Source: Tritrichomonas musculus
Lineage: Eukaryota; Parabasalia; Tritrichomonadida; Tritrichomonadidae
Direction of reading: 5' to 3'
Assembly: GCA_039105265.1 (NCBI GenBank)
Contig: JAPFFF010000004.1
Span: 992,001-1,056,000, forward strand
DNA: 64,000 bases
A program made the translations under genes and the position numbers. The notes beneath the pieces are model-generated. The model was not told the DNA's origin. It was given only the letters and a program-made list of their open reading frames with translations, and searched no databases. Positions 29,450-39,670 of this stretch are shown piece after piece (within the stretch, counting starts at the first letter, position 1; the number at the start of each line of letters is the position of its first letter).

Positions 29450-29836
29450 CGAGTGTATTTAATAAAAATATATGAAATAATAATTCTAAATTTTATGAAA
29501 TATTCAGTTTTTAAATGTATATTTGGTTGCTTTGTTATGAAATATTTCAATTTAAAAATAACGTATTTTGTTCCATTGAGAAATGATAATCCAACAACCA
29601 TTACAATCTTAATGGTGATGAATGTAATTTTTTATGGGCCTGAATTAAAACTTAATTCAAAAGTAAATGTATTTTTTACATAAAATAAAAAGAGGTAATA
29701 TTAAAAAAATGGTTTATAATATGAATCGTTTATTTCAACTATGAAATTAAAAATTAACACCTACTTATTTTAATAGAAGATAAGATTAATAATTTTTTTT
29801 TTATGCATAAAACGAAGTATTTGTAGACACTTTATT
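29450..29836. other. Spacer between two minus-strand genes
   Basis: AT-rich DNA holding the promoter of the disordered-protein gene and the 3' flank of the AP-1 gamma gene. An 87-codon plus-strand ORF here has no recognisable content. Confidence 0.5.
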
Positions 29837-32161
29837 TTAACCAAAAATAGGGTTAATCTTGCCGGTTTCTTTAAGTGGTTGACTTCTGTACATGAAAGTT
29901 GTTTGGGTAATCATCATCAATGGATTATTTCCTCTGTTTTCCAACATTAAAATTTGTTGAATAGGCCTTCCACCAATTGGCTCAAGAATGTTGGACGAGG
30001 GTGCATTTGCAACAATAGCCCAGCCTTGTGGAACACCGTATTGAATTAAGAACTGAGTGAGTGGAACATCGTTTAAATTATAAACAGTAGATCTAATTGC
30101 AAGCTGCCTTGGGTTCTGAGCATTTCTTTGTAATTCAAAGAACACTACATAATCAGAAGTCCTCAAAGCTTCAACAGATCCTGGAGGTGGAGTAATTTCT
30201 TTAGGTTTCTCTGGAGCAGTATTACCACTAGCAGTTGGAGTTAGAGCTGCATTACTTCCATCAGCACTTGATCCTAATTTTTGAGCTGTGGTTGGTTCTG
30301 TTTGGACTGGTCCGTCACCAAAGTCGAGAAGAAGATCAGTATCGTCTTGTTCAAGAAGTTCAATTCCTGTCTTTGATTGAATTTGTTGTGTGTTTTCGCT
30401 CGATTCGCTTGATAAAGGTTTATTGGATTGATCAACTTCTTCGATTTCAACTGGTGCAAGTAAATCTTCTCTTAGATTTGTCTTTTCGAGTACTCTGGCC
30501 ATTTCACCTGCACGTTGTTGAATTTCGAGATTATTATTTGTAGACATTGTTTGAAGAACTGTTCCGGCGATATCGTATTTGTTGAATCTAACTGCAAGTT
30601 TAGAGATTGCGGTAATGAGATATCCTTTAGAATCTACACTTGTTTGTGGCATTGTTAAAAGTTTTGACATGATTTCAATTGAATCGTTTGGTTCTTCTTG
30701 GAATTCACCAAGTGTCCATGCAGCAACTTGGATGAGTGGTTGCGTTTCAATATCACTCAATAAAGCATTATAAAGTTCAGAAATTGCATGTGGCCTTAAA
30801 TCTGGGTTTTGACCAATTAACTTGCAGAAGCTGGTGATAACATCATTACCAACATAGCTTCCTGAGTCCTTGAGCATTTTCAGAGTTGTATCAAAGTTCC
30901 AAACAACACTTGGTGAAAAGCGTTGAATTGATGAGAAAACTTTTGCAACAAGTTCAGTTCTGAAGTCACTATCAGCAAGTTTCAAATAGCTCATAATTTC
31001 AGGAATGAGTGTTTCAACATTTGTCTCATCAACAAGAGCTGCAACGACGTCAAGAGCACGACGCCTAATTGAAGGATCGAGATGATCAAGGCAGTGTACA
31101 ACTTGGCTCTTATAACGTTGAAGAACAAGTGAATCTGATGATGATCTGTCGATGATTGTTGAGTTGTTGTAAAGAATTCGAGAGAACATTGAAAGAGCTG
31201 AATAAAGAAGATTTGGTTGTGGGAATGTGAATAAACGACCAACTTGGTTGAAGGCTAAACTACGTAATGATGGTTTTTTGGCTGTAACACCAATTGTTTG
31301 AACTGCTTGAAGCAAAAGAGAACGGCCTGTGTTTCTCTGAACATCAACACCTGTGACAATTGATGATAATGCATCATCAAGTTCATCTGATGGAGCTTTA
31401 ATATAAGATAAAACTTTCATAATTTTGATTTGTAAAAATGGATCATTAAAGATTCCAAAAGAAAATTCTTGAGTAGGGCGTGTATCATATAAAGTCTTGA
31501 GGATTTTTGTAAATGGAACAGCGAATTGTGACCAAGGTTGAGCTAAATTTGGATCAACTTTTAACATTTCAATAGCAACGCAAATACCTGCTGCAACGAC
31601 GCAATGATATCCATGATTGAGCATTGGAGCAACGATTGGACGGAATTGTTCAATTAAATCGGGGCATTTTCTTATGATATGAGCTGCAGCCATACCAGCG
31701 CATTTTTGAACAATAGGATTTGAAGAAGAAGCGAGTTTGATAACGTCGGGCATCAACGATTGACCCATTTCAGCTGAGCAAATATTTGAAATTAAGGTTA
31801 AAGCCATCTTTTGAACAGCTGGATTTGGATGTTTCAAATCTTTTTGAATTGAAGCGGTAATTAAAACAATACGTTCATTGTTAGAATCAAACATCAAAGA
31901 AGAGGCAATATATGCTAATTGTTTGTAAGATGGTCTTTCGTGCGTCATAAGGTTGATAATTTCCATTTGTGCCCATGCTGTATCGTATCCGAGCATCGTT
32001 AAATAGATTATTTTTGCCATTAATCGAGGCCATAATCGTTCATTCGCATCTTTGATTAAAGTACGCATATTTGCAAGCTCATTTGTAATTAGAATTCGTT
32101 CTTGCTCAATTGTAGGAGCTGTGATAAGACTCTGAATAAAAGCCTGAGTTCTTGTGGACAT
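29837..32161 (-). CDS. AP-1 complex gamma adaptin
   Basis: Encodes 774 residues. The N-terminal trunk (about 1-560) is an adaptin alpha-solenoid. It contains the gamma-type signature FNDPFLQIKIMKVLSYI and the ELANMRTLIK start shared with gamma and alpha large chains. The hinge carries a clathrin-box-like LLLDF near 625. The last 110 residues form a gamma-ear (GAE) beta-sandwich (VVFFELQRN to the C-terminal INPIFG). AP-1 sorts cargo between the trans-Golgi and endosomes and recruits clathrin. The length is only slightly short of the usual 800-850. The ear size and the hinge favour gamma over AP-2 alpha. The start is the first ATG. Confidence 0.9.
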   Translation of the reverse strand: MSTRTQAFIQSLITAPTIEQERILITNELANMRTLIKDANERLWPRLMAKIIYLTMLGYDTAWAQMEIINLMTHERPSYKQLAYIASSLMFDSNNERIVLITASIQKDLKHPNPAVQKMALTLISNICSAEMGQSLMPDVIKLASSSNPIVQKCAGMAAAHIIRKCPDLIEQFRPIVAPMLNHGYHCVVAAGICVAIEMLKVDPNLAQPWSQFAVPFTKILKTLYDTRPTQEFSFGIFNDPFLQIKIMKVLSYIKAPSDELDDALSSIVTGVDVQRNTGRSLLLQAVQTIGVTAKKPSLRSLAFNQVGRLFTFPQPNLLYSALSMFSRILYNNSTIIDRSSSDSLVLQRYKSQVVHCLDHLDPSIRRRALDVVAALVDETNVETLIPEIMSYLKLADSDFRTELVAKVFSSIQRFSPSVVWNFDTTLKMLKDSGSYVGNDVITSFCKLIGQNPDLRPHAISELYNALLSDIETQPLIQVAAWTLGEFQEEPNDSIEIMSKLLTMPQTSVDSKGYLITAISKLAVRFNKYDIAGTVLQTMSTNNNLEIQQRAGEMARVLEKTNLREDLLAPVEIEEVDQSNKPLSSESSENTQQIQSKTGIELLEQDDTDLLLDFGDGPVQTEPTTAQKLGSSADGSNAALTPTASGNTAPEKPKEITPPPGSVEALRTSDYVVFFELQRNAQNPRQLAIRSTVYNLNDVPLTQFLIQYGVPQGWAIVANAPSSNILEPIGGRPIQQILMLENRGNNPLMMITQTTFMYRSQPLKETGKINPIFG

Positions 32162-32811
32162 TGCTGATAGAAAATTTTTTTCAAAACTTTATTATAATCT
32201 TTGAATAATTGACAAGTTTATTTTTTAAATGAATAATTAAGAAACCGCAAAAAGTTCATATCACGTTTTATTGTATTGCATCATTTTTCCCAAAATTGAT
32301 TTTTTTTCTATTTATGATATAGTTGTCATTGGTATCATATTCTTTTATATTCTTAAATTATATGATCAAATCAATATTAAATCGTTATATTTCGATCAAA
32401 TTGTATTATAATTGAAGTCATTAAAGATTAATTTAGCAGCGTGATAAACTTCATATCATGGTAATAATTGCTGATATTGAATTTATTCTATTTTGTTACT
32501 ATTTTTTTTTTTTTTTCATGATTTGCAATCACTGATTTTTGAAATCTTCATTGTTTTTTTTTTACCAAAATTTTTGCTCTTTTTCTAAATCGCTAGTATA
32601 TAAAGATAAATAAATAATAATGAAAGTGCGATTATTTTATTTTTTATTATTCAAACATTTCTAGATTAAAAAAATAAGAACAATAAAGCTAATCATGTAC
32701 TTTAGAATCCTGAATTAGCTTTTCTACATCATTTAAATTTATAATTAATTATGATGCGAGAGCTGAACAAATCATGGGTTTTGTTTGTATATTTGGTCAT
32801 TACGATAAAAT
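32162..32811. other. Gene-free spacer upstream of AP-1 gamma
   Basis: 650 bases of AT-rich DNA with long T runs. It holds the AP-1 gamma promoter and the 3' flank of the large coiled-coil gene. No ORF or clear repeat is seen. Confidence 0.6.
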
Positions 32812-35800
32812 TTACTCTTGACTGTAAGATTCATCAAAATTAAAGTCAGAAGGCTTTCCTTTCTTGCGATTTAAGTCTTCTTTATTGTTAATTGTATTTT
32901 TTCCTTTACTTCGTTTAATTTTGAGATCATTCTGTAGATTTTTAGCTGGATTCTTCACATTTGACTTTTTAATCATAATTTTCTCATTTTCACTTTCTTC
33001 TTCAAAGTCATCGTTGTCAATTTCTTGTTTCCTATTATTATTTGGTTTTCTATTTAAATTTGCAATAAACTCACGTCTTTCATCTTCATCACTATCACAG
33101 TTGTGTATTTCAACATTATTTTTTCGTTTATTAGCGTTACGATTTTGATTAGGAATATCATAGTTATTATTTATTAATTCTTCGCTATCATCTTCTTCCC
33201 TGATGTTTGCTTTATGATTGAATCTTCTAATGTCATTATTGTCATTTGGATTTTTATTCATTTTCTCAATTATATCATCACCATCGCTCTCAATATAATC
33301 AATCATTTTTTTGTTTGTCTGATTATTCGCCCTTTTTTTGTTTTGTTTATTATTCAAAAATTCTTCATTATAATTTTCTTCATCTGAATCTGAATTCCTG
33401 TTTTGATTTATCTTTCTGTTATTATTATTCGCAAAAATATCTTGATCATCATCGCTTTCACTTCGAATATTTTGTTTATTTTGTCGATCAGTATCGTTTT
33501 TCATATAAATTTCTTCATTATCATCACTATATTTATTAGCATTTTTATTCTTTAGAGTAGATTTAGCTTTTTGATTGAAACCAATTTTATCTTCATCTTC
33601 ATCTTCTGATGATTGATGAATATTTTCGTTTTTCTTTGCATTTTTATTGCTTCTGACGCTTTTTGTGCTCTGTTTTTTGTTTTCTTTTTCAACTTTTCTA
33701 TGGTTGTCGCCAATTTTACGTTGAAGAAGTTCGATTTTCTTTAGAATATTGATTTTCTGGCCATCAAAAATATCTCTGAACTTTTCATCGAGTGAATCCT
33801 CAATTTGCTTTAATCTAGATGCGATTCCAATTCTTGTTACAAATAAATCTTCAAGCTTCTTTGTTCCATCATTAAATGAGTCAAAATCAATTCCTTTTGG
33901 TTGTTTTTGCTTTAATTCTGTTTTAAGAATGTTTAATGATAAATCAACTTCATTCAATTGATTTTCTGTATCAGCAAGGTTTTCTTGAACTTCTCTATAA
34001 CTATCAATGCTGTTTTTGAATTCATGTCTAGCTTCCAAAAGATCGAAGTTGACTTTGTCTAATTCTTCGTAGATATGAACAAAATCAGAAGAATTGTCAT
34101 TGTCGTCATTTTCATTAGTGTTACTGTTGCTACCTGAATTGATTTCTGCTTCTAATCGAGAATATTCTTCTTCTAATTGTGCAATATCATTTTCAGTTTT
34201 TTGAACATTTTGGTCATAATAAAGATAACGAATTTCCTTAAGTCTTGCAAACTTCTTTTCATTTTTATCAAATGTATCTCTAGTGATTAAAAGAGTTTTT
34301 CTTGAATTGAGGGCTTCTTGATCGTTCTTCCTATTCTTATTTATATTTAAATTCATTTCATATTGAGGAGGAAGTTCTTCTGATGATAAATTCAATGAAC
34401 TAATTTCTTCAGAGTATGATAATTCAACGTCATCGTTTAAAGTAGAAATTGCATGTTCAATTTCTTCGATATCTTGATTTAATTTCCTAATATTCTTTCT
34501 ATAAATAGAATCAATAGGTTTTTCAATATCAGTTGAATTTTGTTTCAATATAACTTTCTGTTTTGAATTTTTGGTCGTTGAGGACTTTTCTGAAATTGAA
34601 GATTCAATTGATGCCTTATTAATTAAAAGTTTTTCTTCTCCAATTCCAGATTCAACGAAATTAATCTCATCTTGAATGAAAGCGTTTTCAAACATCAAAA
34701 GTGAATAAGCGCTCCAAATTCTGTCAGCCGACATATTAATATTATTTCGATTCTTCGATGAGTGAATCATAGGTGAATTACTAGGTGAAGGTGAAGTAGA
34801 AGGAGCCAAAATGCTTGCACGTTGCTTCATATCGAACTCATATTCAGAACGAGCCTTATTAACTTCTCTTTCAAGATTTTTATTTTCATCAATCAATTGT
34901 GGATTTAAGAAAGCGACCGTTTGTGAAATTGTTCCTTTTTCAATGAGAAGTTTAAGTTCGTTATTTATCATTAAACGTGCCTGGTTGCCTTTTTTAAGTG
35001 ACGATGAGTAATCTTCAAAGGCACGAATTGTTTCAGTTGTCACTGAAGATGCTGATTCAAAGGACGCTTTGTTCAAAAGTTCGTTGTTGAGCTTTGTGAG
35101 ACGCTCTACTTCGTATTGAAGCTCCGTAATTGTGACATCTGGTGTCCTATTCAATTCTGCATCAATGTCAATTATATCAGCTTCTAGACGATTGATTTGT
35201 GAGCGAAGATTTTCGTTCTCCCTGGTAATTCTTGAGAGTTCTTTTGTTCTTTTTTCTGTTTCAACTGATTTGAGTGTAACTTTTTGTTTCTGAGAAGTAG
35301 TTGTCGTTGAGTTGGTTTTAGCAACATTTGATTTAGGTATAAATGGTGTTTTTGCTTGCCTCTTTTCTTTGTTGACTGAGCTGAAGCTTCTGTTGCCATT
35401 TACTTTGTTGCTCTGTGCCTGTTTCTGTCGTTGATTAAGTGTGGAAATAGGATCTGATTTCCTTCTCACTTCTGATTGTGAACTTCTCAATTCTTTTTGT
35501 TGAGGTTGATGGCTTAGGCGTCGATTTGATGAATTTAATTTTGTATTATTTGAGCTTGAGTTTAATTTATTATTTGATGTTTTATTTGTATTTGAATTTA
35601 ACTTGTTGTTTGTTGTGTTTAATTTTGAATTTGTGGTTGTTTTCGTTGTGGTGGTACTAGTAGTTAATTTACTGTTTGAATTTGAATTTAATCTTGAATA
35701 TGCTTTTGTGGTAGAAGTTGCTAATTTTGTTTTTGGAGCTGGTTTTTGTTTGTTGTTTGAATTTAGATTTGTTACTGAACTTGGAAGAGACTTTGATCTT

Positions 35801-38800
35801 GTTTTTGAATTTGTATTCTGTGTAATATCTTTTGTTGTTGATTTTGTTGTTTTGGTAGTACTTGATGTTGCTGTTGCTTTTGTTTTAGCTTGATTTGACT
35901 TGTTGATGATGTCTTGTGGTGTTTTTGGCTTTTTAACTGTTTTGGTAATATTTGATTGTGCACGTGCTGAAAAAGCATGAATAGTTGAATTTTTAGTTGT
36001 AGAAAGCTGTTTCTTTGTAGTAGGTCGTGATGAAGAAGCAACATTTGTCTTTCTTGTTGTTGTTGTTAATTTAGTATTTGTGGTGATTTTCTTTTGTTTT
36101 TCTTGTTGTTTTGTTTTTGGTTGAATTTTTTGTTTTGCTGGAATATTTTCAATTTTGTTGTTATTAGGAAGATTATCTTCATTTTGTTTTTCTAATTCCA
36201 AACTTTCTTCTTCTTCTTTTTGATCGTATTGATCAACTTTTGGTTCGTCAAATTCAGTGGGTTCTTTGGATTTTTCGTCAGTTTCGTATTCATTTGGCTC
36301 TTCCCAGGTTTGTTGATCAGCAGAATTATTAGTATTTGTGGTGGAAGTGTTATTAGCTGGTTGATCATTGGGTATCGAATCATTTTCCTCTTCATAAGTA
36401 TCACTTTTCGGTTCTGGTTCATTTGGTTTTTGATTATATCCTGAGAATCGATTTTTCTTAATTTCATTTTGCCGTATTTGTTCATTTTCATTTGATATAT
36501 TTTCTTGATTAATATAGTTTTCGTCTTGATGCTTTCGATTATCATATACATCATTTTCTTCTTCTTCTTCTAGAGCCGTTGCATCAGTATTGAATTGTTG
36601 TTTGTCTTCTTCAAATTCTGCATTAAATTCATCTTTTTGTATATTTTCATTTTGAATTCTGGGGTTCTGATATTCGTCATTATCAAATTGCTGTTGCTGC
36701 CGATTTTGTGATGAATAATAACCAGATGAGCTAAATTTGTTTTGTGTTGAGTTGCAATTCTGATTTTGAGGTTCCGGTAGTGAATTTTGACGATTTTGAT
36801 CAAATGATGATGACGATGAATTGGCAGAGATACGATTATCTTCCTCCTTATTGGTAGTTTCTTCTTTGTCATGTATTTCTTCATTGTTAGTATTTGAATT
36901 ATCGTTTGAGTTTTCATCTGAAGCTGAATTTAAGTATAAGAATGCTTTGTTTAATCTTTTCCGTTTTGAAAAGTCGCCTTCTTCTTTCACTTCAATATCT
37001 TGATTTCTATCGTTTTCAATCTCACTTTCATTTGTTCCTGGCCTATTCATCATTGATTCTTTCCTATTAAAATCATCGCTTTCATTTAGACTGCTTAATA
37101 TCTTTTTCTTTTGGATTCGCCTTTGATTTTGCAATTTGCCTGATTCTTGAGAATATTCGTAATTGAAGTCAAAAATATATTCATGCTCTTCTTCTTCAAT
37201 ATTGGAAATATTGTTCTGTTGATGTTGCTTTTTTGGTGATTGTTGAAGATTTTGTTTGTTTCTATCTGAATTTGAATTTGGTGTTGAATGATCATTTTGA
37301 TTTTGTTGGTCATTTTCTTCATTATTTGATTTAGAATATGAGGACAAATTATCAATTGGTTGGATGCTTTGTTGTTGTGAATCTTCGTTTTCATAAGGCT
37401 TCGAATTGGATGATTGTTGCTCATATTCTTGTTGGATATTTGATAAAGAGACGTTTTTTTGTTTGGATTTGATTTCATCTTCGCTTTCCCTTTCTGCACT
37501 CGAGTTATTTTTCTGATTATTATGTTTAGTATGTGCATTTATTTTAGGTTGGGGAGGAGATCGGTGAAAAGGCTCAGAAGAATGGCTCGATTTATCTAAA
37601 GGTGGTTCTTCGTCTGATCTTAATTGATTCAAATCAATATCATTATCTTCAATATCATTATCTTCAATATCATTATCTTCAATATCATTATCTTCAATAT
37701 CATTATCTTCAATATCATTATCTTCAATATTATTATCTTCAATATCATTATCTTCAATATTATTATCTTCAATATTATTATCTTCAATATTATTATCTTC
37801 AATATTATTATCTTCAATATTATTATCTTCAATATTATTATTTTCTATATTATTATTTTCAATATTATTATTTTCAATATTATTATTTTCAGTATTATTA
37901 TTTTCAACATTATTATCTTCAATATTATTATCTTCAACTTCATTATCTCCTATATTATTATCAATCGTTTTTTTGTTTAAAGATTTCTTTGGTACATTTT
38001 TAGTTATTTTTTCTGAATTCAATGATGAATTGCGTTTTGTTTTAGTTTTTCCTTTGATTTTTGTTTCATTATTAATTGGATTATTTTTGATTGAGTTTGA
38101 AGCAATTTTATTTGTTTGAGGTACATAACTCTTTCTTCTTGCTGAAAGTTGGGATGTTGTTTTTTTGATATTATTACTCTTAGGCGAATTTTTATCAGCA
38201 ACAGAAGCTGGGCTTTTCTTTCTGCCTGAGTTAGCAATTGGTGGTGTTGATACTCGTCTAGAAGAAGAAATACTTGAAGGTGGTGTCTTCGATTTGGGTC
38301 TTTTTGGAATTACATGTTGAAATTGATTTTGGCTTTTTGAAATAGATTTTTTAAGTTTTCTGTTTGGTCTTCCTGATGGAGAATATTTTATTTTATCTTC
38401 ATCTGATATATTAAATATTGTAAAAAGTTCGTTTTCTGTTGATCCCAGAGTAGAAATTGCTTTTTTGAGATTTGGTTCTTTTTGAATATAATTTGATATG
38501 CATTCTTGAATTAGTCTCAGTTGTTCTTGTGCATTTAATAAAACTGATGATTCTTCGGGAAATGAAGTAATGAGCTCATTATTAAGTTTTGAAATTGAAT
38601 CTTCAATCTCATTGGTTCTATTTGACTCAGATTTATAAGTGCTCAAAGCATCATCCAATTCTGATATAAGTTTGGTAAATGTAATTCGCCTAGAGGTATT
38701 ATTAATGAGTCTAATGACTGATTTTATTTGAGCAATTTGGTTAGAAAAAAAGTTGTGAATTCGATCAAATGGCGATGATTTTGTATATGAAACAACATCT

Positions 38801-39225
38801 CTTTTAAAATCGTCATATTTTTGAAAGAAAGATTGTGTCATAACAGGATTTGCTTCGTTTTGAATCTGAGATTGACGAATTGCTCTTTTTCCAATATCAA
38901 CCAAAAAAATATAATTTGATTCAAATTGCCTTTTTAATTGCGATGGTAAAAAAAGCGCAAGCACAACATCTTCATTTATTTTTTCCATAGTATCACAAAA
39001 TCGTTTTGTTGTTTCATCCATTTCTTCATATTTAGGAGCTTTTGTTTTGTTTTGTTGAGGATGAAAAGGTTGGAGAGATTTTCGTGGCTTTGATCCTTGA
39101 AGTGATGGACGATTAGGATTTAATTGAGAAGAAACTTGAGTGCTTCTTTTGGAATTTGATTCTTTAGATGTTGAATTTTGTAAAAAAGATCGTGATTTCG
39201 TGTTTGGCAAGCTTTTCCTCGTCAT
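32812..39225 (-). CDS. 2137-residue low-complexity and coiled-coil protein, probably cytoskeletal
   Basis: The N-terminal 60 residues are basic and Ser-rich. A helical region (about 65-290) follows, then a Lys/Ser/Pro linker, then a pentapeptide array (consensus NNIED) at about 421-530. Long Gln/Asn/Glu-rich and Thr/Lys-rich tracts follow, with TTTKTT-like runs near 1150-1230. A strong coiled coil spans about 1295-1850 (for example ITELQYEVERLTKLNNELLN), and an acidic and basic tail completes the protein. No known domain is recognised. The architecture fits a structural or scaffold protein of the elaborate trichomonad cytoskeleton, but that is inference. The start is the first ATG and there is no signal peptide. 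Confidence 0.75.
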   Translation of the reverse strand: MTRKSLPNTKSRSFLQNSTSKESNSKRSTQVSSQLNPNRPSLQGSKPRKSLQPFHPQQNKTKAPKYEEMDETTKRFCDTMEKINEDVVLALFLPSQLKRQFESNYIFLVDIGKRAIRQSQIQNEANPVMTQSFFQKYDDFKRDVVSYTKSSPFDRIHNFFSNQIAQIKSVIRLINNTSRRITFTKLISELDDALSTYKSESNRTNEIEDSISKLNNELITSFPEESSVLLNAQEQLRLIQECISNYIQKEPNLKKAISTLGSTENELFTIFNISDEDKIKYSPSGRPNRKLKKSISKSQNQFQHVIPKRPKSKTPPSSISSSRRVSTPPIANSGRKKSPASVADKNSPKSNNIKKTTSQLSARRKSYVPQTNKIASNSIKNNPINNETKIKGKTKTKRNSSLNSEKITKNVPKKSLNKKTIDNNIGDNEVEDNNIEDNNVENNNTENNNIENNNIENNNIENNNIEDNNIEDNNIEDNNIEDNNIEDNNIEDNDIEDNNIEDNDIEDNDIEDNDIEDNDIEDNDIEDNDIDLNQLRSDEEPPLDKSSHSSEPFHRSPPQPKINAHTKHNNQKNNSSAERESEDEIKSKQKNVSLSNIQQEYEQQSSNSKPYENEDSQQQSIQPIDNLSSYSKSNNEENDQQNQNDHSTPNSNSDRNKQNLQQSPKKQHQQNNISNIEEEEHEYIFDFNYEYSQESGKLQNQRRIQKKKILSSLNESDDFNRKESMMNRPGTNESEIENDRNQDIEVKEEGDFSKRKRLNKAFLYLNSASDENSNDNSNTNNEEIHDKEETTNKEEDNRISANSSSSSFDQNRQNSLPEPQNQNCNSTQNKFSSSGYYSSQNRQQQQFDNDEYQNPRIQNENIQKDEFNAEFEEDKQQFNTDATALEEEEENDVYDNRKHQDENYINQENISNENEQIRQNEIKKNRFSGYNQKPNEPEPKSDTYEEENDSIPNDQPANNTSTTNTNNSADQQTWEEPNEYETDEKSKEPTEFDEPKVDQYDQKEEEESLELEKQNEDNLPNNNKIENIPAKQKIQPKTKQQEKQKKITTNTKLTTTTRKTNVASSSRPTTKKQLSTTKNSTIHAFSARAQSNITKTVKKPKTPQDIINKSNQAKTKATATSSTTKTTKSTTKDITQNTNSKTRSKSLPSSVTNLNSNNKQKPAPKTKLATSTTKAYSRLNSNSNSKLTTSTTTTKTTTNSKLNTTNNKLNSNTNKTSNNKLNSSSNNTKLNSSNRRLSHQPQQKELRSSQSEVRRKSDPISTLNQRQKQAQSNKVNGNRSFSSVNKEKRQAKTPFIPKSNVAKTNSTTTTSQKQKVTLKSVETEKRTKELSRITRENENLRSQINRLEADIIDIDAELNRTPDVTITELQYEVERLTKLNNELLNKASFESASSVTTETIRAFEDYSSSLKKGNQARLMINNELKLLIEKGTISQTVAFLNPQLIDENKNLEREVNKARSEYEFDMKQRASILAPSTSPSPSNSPMIHSSKNRNNINMSADRIWSAYSLLMFENAFIQDEINFVESGIGEEKLLINKASIESSISEKSSTTKNSKQKVILKQNSTDIEKPIDSIYRKNIRKLNQDIEEIEHAISTLNDDVELSYSEEISSLNLSSEELPPQYEMNLNINKNRKNDQEALNSRKTLLITRDTFDKNEKKFARLKEIRYLYYDQNVQKTENDIAQLEEEYSRLEAEINSGSNSNTNENDDNDNSSDFVHIYEELDKVNFDLLEARHEFKNSIDSYREVQENLADTENQLNEVDLSLNILKTELKQKQPKGIDFDSFNDGTKKLEDLFVTRIGIASRLKQIEDSLDEKFRDIFDGQKINILKKIELLQRKIGDNHRKVEKENKKQSTKSVRSNKNAKKNENIHQSSEDEDEDKIGFNQKAKSTLKNKNANKYSDDNEEIYMKNDTDRQNKQNIRSESDDDQDIFANNNNRKINQNRNSDSDEENYNEEFLNNKQNKKRANNQTNKKMIDYIESDGDDIIEKMNKNPNDNNDIRRFNHKANIREEDDSEELINNNYDIPNQNRNANKRKNNVEIHNCDSDEDERREFIANLNRKPNNNRKQEIDNDDFEEESENEKIMIKKSNVKNPAKNLQNDLKIKRSKGKNTINNKEDLNRKKGKPSDFNFDESYSQE
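37636..37965 (-). repeat. In-frame 15-bp tandem repeat, about 22 units
   Basis: Read on the minus strand the unit encodes NNIED or a close variant. Units at the downstream end are mostly NDIED (GAT for AAT), those in the middle NNIED, and those at the upstream end NNIEN, NNVEN and NNTEN. This graded pattern indicates stepwise expansion of local variants. Confidence 0.95.
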
Positions 39226-39670
39226 CTGAAAAAATTGCTATAATTTTGCAGTTTTGATTACCAATTGAAATGATTTCAAAGAATTATAAGAAAAATACTC
39301 AACTTTTTGTTTTAAATTTCAAAAGGTTTTTTTAAATTTTGAATACTTTATGAATAATGATTCAAAGAGTGGTATGCTATCATTATTTATCATATTTAAG
39401 CAAATAGGCAAATCTTTGTTATATTGATATGTAGAATTATCATTAATAGCATTTTTTGAACGTGTTTATAATTTTATTTCGTTTTTCAATATGAAAATTT
39501 TCATAATGAAATCATATAATCCATGTAATATATTAATGATTTTTTTCCAACTTTGAATTGATTTAAAGATTCTTTGTAGTAAGATTGCAATGGAAAACTA
39601 ATAAAAAAATGAAAAATAAAAGTCACTCAAAAAGTTATTTTACCATACAAATTGTGGAATTTTTTAAAAT
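39226..39670. promoter_or_regulatory. Divergent promoter region
   Basis: 445 bp between the starts of the coiled-coil gene (minus) and the prenyltransferase gene (plus). AT-rich with several TCA-type initiator candidates, none decisive. No ORF is seen apart from overlaps with the downstream gene. Confidence 0.45.

Noticed and set aside
37602-38003. Plus-strand ORFs of Tyr/Leu or Ile/Phe/Asn repeats
   Set aside because: Antisense readings of the 15-bp NNIED array in the coiled-coil gene.
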